DNA from: Haloterrigena alkaliphila
GTDB lineage: Archaea; Halobacteriota; Halobacteria; Halobacteriales; Natrialbaceae
DNA: 64,000 nucleotides
NCBI RefSeq assembly: GCF_017352155.2
Contig: NZ_CP071462.1
Location: 3,100,001 to 3,164,000 of the forward strand
Direction: 5' to 3'
Shown here: positions 36,257-43,613 of the stretch, piece after piece
Position numbering within the stretch: the stretch's first letter is position 1
Layout: each line of letters begins with the position of its first letter
Translations under genes and position numbers: made by a program
Notes under the pieces: generated by a model
Seen by the model: the letters and a program-made list of their open reading frames with translations, nothing else
Told to the model about the DNA's origin: nothing
Databases searched by the model: none

Positions 36257-36403
36257 TCAGATGTGTTCCTCCTCGAGCACCCACCCGATCGCCCGCTTGT
36301 AGTAGGTGAACATCTCTCTGACGCCATCGTGGCGCATGTCTTCGCTCTCGAGGTGTTCGGTGAGGAACTCGTACTGCTCGCGGATTTCTTCTTCGTCTCG
36401 CAT
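36257..36403 (-). CDS. Small acidic helical protein, 48 aa
   Basis: This reading frame encodes 48 residues starting MRDEEEIREQYEFL, with HLESEDMRHDGVREMFTYYK and the ending GWVLEEEHI. The charged, helix-forming composition and acidic balance are haloarchaeal. The size and layout match small conserved haloarchaeal proteins of unknown function. It is too short for routine gene calls but has a clean start and stop. Confidence 0.65.
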   Translation of the reverse strand: MRDEEEIREQYEFLTEHLESEDMRHDGVREMFTYYKRAIGWVLEEEHI

Positions 36404-36893
36404 ATGCGCCGGTACGCGCGCGAGACGGAAAAAGGTCGCCGACTGCGTGGGTTTTACCGACCGCGTCGGGCCGGAACCGATATCGGCGTGTCGATCACGT
36501 GGAATACCCGTGCAATCACGATCACCCGCGCCGTCTCCGGTCCGGTTCGATCACGCGTCGGCGGGGCTCGGCCGGAGAGTGCTCGAGGTGCGCACGGATC
36601 CACCGGGTCGGTAACAGGTGATTAGCTGCGCCGATCCGATCGTTGCGGGCAGTTTCAGCGCGAAGCCATCTATTTCGGCCCGACAACTGTTCGCAAACTG
36701 TTCGTGGGACAGTCCGGGCCGGAATCGCGCGGGCTGGCCCGGGACCACACAGGCAATGACAGCTGTGATCGCGAGTTCAGTGCAGTTGCCACTCGAGGCG
36801 GTGGCGTCGAAGAAGGATGGGACACGGCAGCCGATCGGTCGATCAGCCGCCCGTTAGGTCAGTGCTGCGGTTCGTTGCCGGTATGAGCGCTGA
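36404..36893. other. Intergenic region, no gene seen
   Basis: Some 490 bp with only short reading frames of non-acidic, Arg/Ser-rich composition. AACTGTTCG occurs twice near 36685-36702. No promoter-gene pairing or strong hairpin is evident. Confidence 0.5.
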
Positions 36894-37676
36894 TTAGAGT
36901 CCGTCGTCTTCCTCGCTCTCGTTGTCGCTTTCGTTACCGGTTTCGTTGCCAGTCTCGTTGCCGCCCATGCCGCCCTCGCCGAGGGTGAGCGTCACTTCCT
37001 CGTCGCCGCCGTCGATCTCGACGTCGTCTTCGGCCTCTTCGCCCTCGTTCTCGGCGGAGACGGTGTACTCGCCGTCTTCGAGTTCGTCGAACTCGACCTC
37101 GCCGTTTTCGTCGGTCTCCTCTTCTCGCGGGAACTCCTCCGTGCCGCCGAGTCCGCTGTCTTCCCCGTCGGTCTCGTTGCCGCCGGTCTCGTTCCCGTCC
37201 TCGGTTTCGTTGCCGAGTCCGGACTCGTTGCCCTCGGAGTCGTTCTCCTCGAGGCCGCCGTCTTCCTCGTCCTCCTGGATGAACGATCCGGTTTCCGTCT
37301 CGTTCTCGTCGCCACCGAGGCCGGTTTCGTTATCGGACTCGTTGCCGCCGAGGCCGGTCTCGTTGTCGGTTTCGTTGTCGGACTCGTTCCCTTCCTCGTC
37401 GCCGCCCAGCATGCCGCCGGCTTCCTCGAGCGTGACGGTCGCGCCTTCGACGGACTCCCCGGCGCTGTCCTCGACGGTGACCGTCAGCGTATACGTCTCG
37501 TCTCCCATTCCGTTACCGGTTTCGTTGCCGGACTCTCCGTTGCCCGTATCGCCTTCATCTTCGCTATCATTTTCACCGTTTCCGGGACCGCTGTCGGCAC
37601 AACCGGCGAGTACGAGGGCGCTTGCGGTACCTGTGGCGGCAACGAACTTGCGTCGGTTCAGTTCTGAATCGGACAT
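36894..37676 (-). CDS. Tat lipoprotein with sequon-dense insert in a beta-sandwich domain
   Basis: This 260-residue protein begins NRRKFVAATGTASALVLAGC, a twin-arginine signal ending in a lipobox Cys, so it should be lipid-anchored outside the cell. YTLTVTVEDSAGESVEGATV and DENGEVEFDELEDGEYTVSA are the two halves of one carboxypeptidase-regulatory/Cna-B-like sandwich. They are separated by about 110 acidic residues of repeated NET/NES units. I count 17 Asn-x-Ser/Thr sequons in the protein. Heavy N-glycosylation is likely. The function may be as a surface adhesin or spacer; this is inference. Confidence 0.82.
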   Translation of the reverse strand: MSDSELNRRKFVAATGTASALVLAGCADSGPGNGENDSEDEGDTGNGESGNETGNGMGDETYTLTVTVEDSAGESVEGATVTLEEAGGMLGGDEEGNESDNETDNETGLGGNESDNETGLGGDENETETGSFIQEDEEDGGLEENDSEGNESGLGNETEDGNETGGNETDGEDSGLGGTEEFPREEETDENGEVEFDELEDGEYTVSAENEGEEAEDDVEIDGGDEEVTLTLGEGGMGGNETGNETGNESDNESEEDDGL

Positions 37677-38005
37677 ATTCCTGGATAGGAGGTTCCAGAT
37701 GGTTTCAGTGCGGCCTGCAACTGCCGCCCGTTAATCACCTATTGCACGTCGCCTAGAGATCCAAGACCGTCGTCGGTTGAACACCGTTCGACGGGTAAAT
37801 CCGGCGGTTGATCGGTGGAATCGTCGCTCTCACACCCTCAGTTCCCCCTGTGTACGATCGGCGGCGGTCCGGTCTCGAGTGGCGATGGTAATCACGGATA
37901 TCGATCGGGCTCCCCTCGGTTTCCACACAGGTCGGCGTGGCGAGCGACCGGCGTTCGTCGTCCGACTCCGCGGTTATTTTGAGCCGTCCGGCCGTACGGT
38001 CGACT
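37677..38005. other. Intergenic region with divergent promoters
   Basis: This 329-bp gap separates the lipoprotein gene and the 38006 gene. A GTTATTTTG element at about 37974-37982 fits a leaderless start at 38006. No other gene is visible. Confidence 0.45.
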
Positions 38006-38752
38006 ATGAAGATCCGGGGCGAGCGCGAGTGCAAGGAGTGCGGGACTCGCTGGTCGTACTACGAGACCGGCAGCGTGGGCTGTCCCGCCTGCGGGAGCCT
38101 CCACAGCGTCGGCGTCGACGAACGCACGGAACACACCGACCTGCAGGTCGCGTTCGACCTCACCGAGGTCCGCAACGCTATCGACGACCGCCCGACCGAC
38201 GATATCGCGGAGCGCGCCCGCGAGGCGTGTCGCGAGTACGTCCGCCGGCGCGGGTTCATCAGCGCCGGCGACCTCCGTGAACTCGACGACACCTACCTGG
38301 CCGCGAGCGAACTCCTCCACGTCGCCGACCTCGTCCGCCGCGATATCAGCCTCGAGGAGCGCGAGGAACTGTACTTCCTCGCCCTGCTTCGCGACGCCGA
38401 TGAGGGGGAGCGGCCACCCGCTGATCAGGTACCCCCGACGCTGCGAGGGGCCCGCGGGCTCGCCGCCGCTAACGCCGTGCGCGACTACCGCCGCGACGTC
38501 CGGACGTGGGCCGAAGACCGCGAGCTGACGGCCGCCGAACGCGGCGCCCTCGAGACGCTGGGCGGACACGTCACCCGAATCCGCATGCTCGACGGCGACG
38601 TCTCCCCCCGAACTGCCGATCGGTTGATCGAGGCCACCCGCGACCTGGCCAACGGGCTCCGCGGCGACGAACTGGCCTTCACCCGGGCCCGCGAGCGACT
38701 CGAGGACCTCGAGTTCGACGACGTGGAAACCGACGGTCGGTTCGGGGACTGA
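38006..38752 (+). CDS. Haloarchaeal zinc-ribbon helical protein (DUF7117-like)
   Basis: This 248-residue protein starts with a zinc ribbon (CKECGTRW and GCPACGSLHS, residues 8-35), followed by a largely helical acidic region (for example REACREYVRRRGFISAGDLR and LAASELLHVADLVRRDI). It resembles the conserved haloarchaeal DUF7117-type proteins; the role is unknown, and nucleic-acid or protein binding through the ribbon is possible. The start at 38006 is supported by the upstream TATT element. The last 11 codons, including the stop, are repeated immediately downstream. Confidence 0.78.
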   Translation: MKIRGERECKECGTRWSYYETGSVGCPACGSLHSVGVDERTEHTDLQVAFDLTEVRNAIDDRPTDDIAERAREACREYVRRRGFISAGDLRELDDTYLAASELLHVADLVRRDISLEEREELYFLALLRDADEGERPPADQVPPTLRGARGLAAANAVRDYRRDVRTWAEDRELTAAERGALETLGGHVTRIRMLDGDVSPRTADRLIEATRDLANGLRGDELAFTRARERLEDLEFDDVETDGRFGD

Positions 38753-38785
38753 GACGTGAGTGCCGACGGCCGGTTCGAGGACTGA
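38720..38785. repeat. 33-bp tandem duplication of a gene 3' end including the stop codon
   Basis: Unit 1 (38720-38752) is the last ten codons plus TGA of the preceding gene (DVETDGRFGD-stop). Unit 2 (38753-38785) follows directly, in frame, and would encode DVSADGRFED-stop. The two units differ at only six positions. Confidence 0.9.
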
Positions 38786-38797
38786 GCGAGAGAACAG

Positions 38798-39691
38798 TCA
38801 GGGAAGGTCGACGTCGACGTCTTCCTGCAGGCTCGCAGCCTTGACCGTGTTATATAGTAACATCGCGCGCGTCATCGGGCCGACGCCGCCGGGAACGGGC
38901 GTGATGGCGCTCGCTTGCTCCGTCGCGCTCTCGAACTCGACGTCGCCGACGAGTTCGTACCCCTTCTCGGTGTCCGCATCCACGCGGTTGACGCCGACGT
39001 CGATCACGACGCTTCCCTCGCCGATCATCGAGCCGTCGACGAGTTCCGGGACGCCGGCGGCGGCGACGACGATATCGGCGCTGCGGGTCTTTTCGGCGAG
39101 GTCGTCGGTCCGGGAGTGACAGACCGTCACCGTCGCGTTGCCGTCCTCGGCCTTCTGGATCAGCAGATTCGCGAGCGGTTTGCCGACGATGTCCGAGCGG
39201 CCGACGATGGTCACGTCCTTTCCTTCGGTATCGATATCGGCGGACTCGAGCAACTTCTGGACGCCGTGGGGCGTGCAGGGACGGAAGCGAGCGTCGCCGG
39301 CCACGAGTCGGCCGACGTTCTCGGGGTGGAAGCCGTCGACGTCCTTCGCGGGGTCGACCCGGCGGATTACCTCGCGGTAGTCGACGTGGTCGGGAACCGG
39401 CGCCTGGACGATGTAGCCGTGGATCTCGGGATCGTCGTTGAGATCGGCGATCTCCGCGTAGAGGTCCTCGGGCGGGGCGTCCCCGTCGACGTCGACGTGG
39501 TGGCTCTCGATGCCGACCTCCTCGCAGTCGCGTTGCTTCATGTTCACGTAGGTCTGGCTGGCGGGGTCGTCGCCCATCAGCACGGTCGCCAGCCCCGGCC
39601 GCGCGCCGGCGTCGGCGAGCGTCTCGATCGCGTCCGTCAGTCCGTCCCGAATCTCGCTGGCGACGGCGTCGCCGTCGATGATCTCGGTCAT
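38798..39691 (-). CDS. folD: Bifunctional methylenetetrahydrofolate dehydrogenase/cyclohydrolase
   Basis: This 297-residue FolD interconverts methylene-, methenyl- and formyl-tetrahydrofolate using NADP. It has QTYVNMKQRDCEEVGI (the catalytic Lys lies in the YVNMKQ block), PVPDHVDYREVI, KDVDGFHPENVG, and the nucleotide site VGRSDIVGKPLANLL, ending with TPVPGGVGPMTRAML. Its length is normal. Together with glyA, thyA and folA in this window it completes most of the one-carbon cycle. Confidence 0.95.
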   Translation of the reverse strand: MTEIIDGDAVASEIRDGLTDAIETLADAGARPGLATVLMGDDPASQTYVNMKQRDCEEVGIESHHVDVDGDAPPEDLYAEIADLNDDPEIHGYIVQAPVPDHVDYREVIRRVDPAKDVDGFHPENVGRLVAGDARFRPCTPHGVQKLLESADIDTEGKDVTIVGRSDIVGKPLANLLIQKAEDGNATVTVCHSRTDDLAEKTRSADIVVAAAGVPELVDGSMIGEGSVVIDVGVNRVDADTEKGYELVGDVEFESATEQASAITPVPGGVGPMTRAMLLYNTVKAASLQEDVDVDLP

Positions 39692-39830
39692 TACTCGAAG
39701 GGCCGACCGCGAGGCTAATCAACGCTCGGGTTCGTGCCCAGAATCGCCCTCGGAACGCAATCGAATGGGCACGAACGTGGATATTGGAACTCGAGAACGC
39801 GGCTATTGCGTCGATTCGGCCCGCCGTCGA

Positions 39831-40643
39831 TCAGAAGCGCTCGTCGAGGAAGCTCCGGATCGCGTCGTTGACCGGCTCCGGTCGCTCGAGGTTCGAGGTG
39901 TGGCCCGCCTCCGGAATCACCTCCATCTCGGCGTCGGGCAGGTCCTCGAGCATCGGTTCGGCCTGCGACGGAGCGATCGAGGGGTCCTCCTCGCCGTGGA
40001 CGATCAGGACTGGCACGTCGATCTCCGAGAGCCGATCGGTCACGTCCTCGCGGCCGAGCCACGAGTTGAGTTCGTAGTGGACCGCCCGTCCGGGGTAGGT
40101 GGCCCAGCGGTCCACCCAGGCCTCGACGAGTTCGGGGTTCTCCGCGCGGGTCGTCTCGCCGAACAGTTCGGCCGCCGACCCCTCGGCGATCTCGCGTGGC
40201 ATCGGCTCGAGAGCGTCCTCGTAGGGCTCCACGAGGGCGCCGTACTCCGCCCGCTCCTCCTCGGGATGGGGCGTCGCCATCGAGTCGATCAGGACGAGCC
40301 CGTCGACCCGCTCGGGATACTCGAGCGCGAAGCGCAGGCCCATGAACCCGCCCATCGACATCCCGGCGAGGACGGCGCTGTCCTCGTCGATCCCGTCAAG
40401 CAGCGCCGCGCAGTCTTCCGTCAGGTCCCACAGATCGTACCCCGGCGCGTATCGGTCCGTCCGCGCCCGCAGGTCGTAGGCGACGGCCCGGTACTCGTCG
40501 CGCAGGGCCTCGAGTTGCGGCGCGAACATCGTCCGGTCCATCAGCGTCCCGTGGGCGAAGACGACCGGTCGCCCCTCGCCGACGTCGGTCGTCAGCGCGT
40601 CGGTTCGGGAGCGGTACATCGCCGTCGCCGGATCCTCACCCAT
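39831..40643 (-). CDS. Alpha/beta-hydrolase fold protein
   Basis: This 270-residue protein is an alpha/beta hydrolase. VVFAHGTLMD is the oxyanion-hole motif, AGMSMGGFMG holds the nucleophile Ser (near residue 94), and VLIVHGEEDPSIAP and EAGHTSNLERPE hold the acid and His. The substrate is unknown; 3-oxoadipate-enol-lactonase-like and esterase members look similar. The start at 40643 is supported by a CTTTTTG box at about 40667-40676. It is transcribed toward folD. Confidence 0.85.
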   Translation of the reverse strand: MGEDPATAMYRSRTDALTTDVGEGRPVVFAHGTLMDRTMFAPQLEALRDEYRAVAYDLRARTDRYAPGYDLWDLTEDCAALLDGIDEDSAVLAGMSMGGFMGLRFALEYPERVDGLVLIDSMATPHPEEERAEYGALVEPYEDALEPMPREIAEGSAAELFGETTRAENPELVEAWVDRWATYPGRAVHYELNSWLGREDVTDRLSEIDVPVLIVHGEEDPSIAPSQAEPMLEDLPDAEMEVIPEAGHTSNLERPEPVNDAIRSFLDERF

Positions 40644-40743
40644 GCGAGAGATACCCAATCGCAGCCCACAAAAAGGTAGCTGAACCGGACGGTTGAGGCG
40701 GACCAGCGTTCGGGGGTCCGCCTCCGGCATCCGGAGTGGGTTT

Positions 40744-41691
40744 TCAACTCCGATCGGCCGTTCCCGGCTCCGAGACTTCCCACTCGGCGGTGTCGCGCTC
40801 GGCGGTGACGACAGGCGTATACTCCGTCTCGAGATTTCCGTATTCAGTCGTCTCCGCGGCGTCGAGCAACCGCAGCGCCTGTCGCTCGTGGGCCTCCCGC
40901 GCGGCCTCGAGCGCGTCCCCGTCGACGTCGACGCCGGTGGCCTCGAGTTCGGGCTCGATTCGTTCGGTCCAGGCGTCGTCCGCCAGCAGGACGACCGCCC
41001 GGTCGTCGACCGTCAGCGGTGGCTTCCCGGCGACGTGATCGCCCGCACCGACGACGTCGTGGGTCTCGATGGCCTCGAGGAGCCCGATCACGTCGGCCGC
41101 GGGGACGTCGGTCGGGGCGTCGGCCATCACCTCGTCGAAGACGATGGAGTCGATCGGCGCGTCCATCTGCTCGGGGCGCGGCGCCGGGTCGGCGTCGCGC
41201 TCGTGCGCGATGGTCTCCTCCGCGACGGGATCGCTGTCGTCGGGCGTCTCCGGCGACGGTTCGGGTCGGAACGGCTGGCCGTCGTCGAACCGGACCGGAA
41301 CGACCCCGATCGTCTCGGCGGCCGTCATCGCGTCGAACAGGAGCGGTCGATCGGCGTCGTACGACTCGAGGTCCAGTCCCAACCCCTCGGGCGGCGCCGC
41401 GCGAACCAGCGGGTCGGGGACGGGTGCGACGATCTCGCCGTCCTCCTCGCGGAGCTGTCGCGGGTAGGGCGCGTCGCCGGTCTGTGCGTCCGGAATTCCG
41501 CTGAGAACGAGCATCGGCTCGCCCTCGTGCTCGTCGACGGCCCAGTCGACGTGGTCGCCGGCCGCGGCGTCCATGAACTCGGCGACCGGGGTCAACTCGA
41601 GGGCCAGTTCCGAGGCCGTCGTGGCCTCGGTCTCGCGGAGCTCGAGCAGCCGATCGTCGTCCGTGAGGGTTCCGGTCGGGTTCGTAGCCAT
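40744..41691 (-). CDS. Conserved haloarchaeal protein of unknown function, 315 aa
   Basis: This very acidic, soluble protein has no signal peptide, membrane helix or cysteine motif. Segments such as PMLVLSGIPDAQTGDAPYPR and GLLEAIETHDVVGAGDHVAG look conserved, whereas residues 145-185 (rich in Pro, Glu and Asp) are probably disordered. I recognise no domain. It stands alone between glyA and the alpha/beta-hydrolase gene, all on the minus strand. Confidence 0.7.
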   Translation of the reverse strand: MATNPTGTLTDDDRLLELRETEATTASELALELTPVAEFMDAAAGDHVDWAVDEHEGEPMLVLSGIPDAQTGDAPYPRQLREEDGEIVAPVPDPLVRAAPPEGLGLDLESYDADRPLLFDAMTAAETIGVVPVRFDDGQPFRPEPSPETPDDSDPVAEETIAHERDADPAPRPEQMDAPIDSIVFDEVMADAPTDVPAADVIGLLEAIETHDVVGAGDHVAGKPPLTVDDRAVVLLADDAWTERIEPELEATGVDVDGDALEAAREAHERQALRLLDAAETTEYGNLETEYTPVVTAERDTAEWEVSEPGTADRS

Positions 41692-41812
41692 GCGCGGCGG
41701 TACGGCCAGCCGGTGGAAAAGGCGCGTGCCGGCGAGTGACAGGGTCGGTCGGTCGACGGTGCGACCGGTGACCTCGAGTCCCGTCGGTCGGACTCGAGGC
41801 GCCGAGAGGGCG

Positions 41813-41941
41813 CTACTCGTCGTCCGTCGAGCCGCCGTCGGTGGCGAGTTCGACTATCGATGGCGGTTCGTCTTCGGTGACGGTCAGTTCCTCGAGCGGT
41901 TCTCGGTCCGCGCTGACGTCGAACCTCGATTCGTCGCTCAT
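41813..41941 (-). CDS. Small acidic protein, 42 aa
   Basis: The frame from ATG 41941 encodes 42 residues (MSDESRFDVSADREPLEELT, then PPSIVELATDGGSTDDE). The strong acidic bias and the MSDE start resemble real haloarchaeal microproteins. An in-frame extension to 42037 is non-acidic and unlikely. The function is unknown. Confidence 0.5.
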   Translation of the reverse strand: MSDESRFDVSADREPLEELTVTEDEPPSIVELATDGGSTDDE

Positions 41942-42158
41942 GGTGGTGTGTATCGTGATGAGAGTCGCGAACGGTCCGGTTCGGTTGCGGACTCCTCGCC
42001 CGAGCACGACCGGGCGCGAGTCCGTGTCGGACGGCACCGCGTGGCACAGTTGACGGTGCTGCTTGCCAATTCAGACGTGGCAGAGAACGGGATATAGAAC
42101 GCCGACCGCGTCCGTTTGCGGGCGAGGGGATCGGATCGGCGAGACGCCCCGTAGTCGA

Positions 42159-43406
42159 TTACTCGTACAGCGGGTTCGCTTCGCAGAGGTCCGCGACCTC
42201 GGCGCGGACTTCCTCGAGCACGGCCTCGTCCTCGGGCGCGTCGACGACGCGGGCGATCAGGTCGCCCACCTTCCGGCAGTCGTCCTCGTCGAAGCCTCGC
42301 GTCGTCAGCGCGGGCGTGCCGGCGCGGATACCCGAGGGGTCGAACGGCGAACGCGTCTCGCCGGGTACCGTGTTCCCGTTGAGGACGATGCCGGCCTCCT
42401 CGAGGGCCTCCTCGGCGTCGCCGCCGGAGGTGTCGGGGTGGCTCTCGCGGAGGTCGACGAGCACGAGGTGGTTGTCCGTGCCCTCCGAGACCAGCGAGAG
42501 GCCGTTCTCGGTGAGGCTCTCGCCGAGGGCTTTCGCGTTGGCGACGGTCTGTTCGGCGTAGTCCTCGAACTCGGGCTCGAGGGCCTCCTTGAAGCCGACG
42601 GCCTTGCCGGCGATGTTGTGCATGAGCGGGCCGCCCTGTCCGCCGGGGAAGACCGCCGCGTCGATGTCGTCGGCGTACTCCTCGTCGCACATGACGATGC
42701 CGCCCCGACCCGAGCGGATCGTCTTGTGGGTCGAGCCGGTGACGAAGTCCGCGATGCCGACCGGCGAGGGGTGGACGCCGGCGGCGACGAGGCCCGTGAT
42801 GTGGGCGATGTCCGCGAGGTGGTAGGCGCCGACGCTGTCGGCGGCCTCCTGAATGCGCTCCCACTCGATCTCGCGGGGGTACGCGGAGTACCCCGAGACG
42901 ATGACGTCCGGTTCGAATTCCTCGGCGTGCTCGGCCAGCCCCTCGTAGTCGAGGTAGCCCGTGTCGGGATCGACCTCGTACTGCTCGACCTCGTACAGTT
43001 GGCCGACGAAGTTCGCCGGGTGGCCGTGGCTGAGGTGACCGCCGTGATTGAGGTCCAGCGAGAGGATCTTGTCGCCGGGCTCGAGCATCGCGAAGTAGAC
43101 GGCCTGATTGGCCTGCGTGCCCGAGTGGGGCTGGACGTTGACGTGCTCGGCGCCGAACAGCTCCGTCGCGCGGTCGATGGCGAGTTCTTCGACCTCGTCG
43201 GCGTACTCGCAGCCGCCGTAGTAGCGCGATCCGGGGTAGCCCTCGGCGTACTTGTTGGTCAGGGCGCTGCCCTGTGCGTCGATGACCGCCTCGCTGGCGT
43301 GGTTCTCGCTGGCGATCATCTGCAACGTCTCTCGCTGGCGATCTACCTCTCCCTCGAGTGCGTCGGCGACGGCGGGATCGACGTCCCGGACGTGCTCGTG
43401 TTCCAT
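42159..43406 (-). CDS. glyA: Serine hydroxymethyltransferase
   Basis: This 415-residue PLP enzyme converts serine and tetrahydrofolate to glycine and methylene-tetrahydrofolate. Motifs are MIASENHASEAV, NKYAEGYPGSRYYGG, NVQPHSGTQANQAVY, HLADIAHITGLVAAG, and the PLP-lysine block TGSTHKTIRSGRGG. The start at 43406 follows an ACTTATAC box by about 24 nt, so the transcript should be leaderless; the longer frame upstream is spurious. Confidence 0.95.
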   Translation of the reverse strand: MEHEHVRDVDPAVADALEGEVDRQRETLQMIASENHASEAVIDAQGSALTNKYAEGYPGSRYYGGCEYADEVEELAIDRATELFGAEHVNVQPHSGTQANQAVYFAMLEPGDKILSLDLNHGGHLSHGHPANFVGQLYEVEQYEVDPDTGYLDYEGLAEHAEEFEPDVIVSGYSAYPREIEWERIQEAADSVGAYHLADIAHITGLVAAGVHPSPVGIADFVTGSTHKTIRSGRGGIVMCDEEYADDIDAAVFPGGQGGPLMHNIAGKAVGFKEALEPEFEDYAEQTVANAKALGESLTENGLSLVSEGTDNHLVLVDLRESHPDTSGGDAEEALEEAGIVLNGNTVPGETRSPFDPSGIRAGTPALTTRGFDEDDCRKVGDLIARVVDAPEDEAVLEEVRAEVADLCEANPLYE

Positions 43407-43429
43407 GTGCGATGTGCCGGCTGGCGACT

Positions 43430-43437
43430 GTATAAGT
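43430..43437 (-). promoter_or_regulatory. TATA box of glyA
   Basis: The minus strand reads ACTTATAC about 24 nt before ATG 43406, consistent with a leaderless start. Confidence 0.6.
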
Positions 43438-43613
43438 GTACCCGTCTTCGGCAAGTCGAGCCACTTCCGGTCGCCGCCCGATTCCACCCGCGGTAATCCG
43501 CGGGAATCGCCCGGATCCGGTGGGGTGCCGTCGAAAGCCGTTCGTTTCCGTGACTGTCCGTTTGTTGGCCACCCGATACAACTAACTTTCTCGAGGAACA
43601 TTCAGCGTACCGA

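Noticed and set aside
36618-36857. A 79-codon frame in the empty gap 36404-36893
   Set aside because: It is Ser/Ala-rich and not acidic, with no promoter at the right distance and no recognisable motif.
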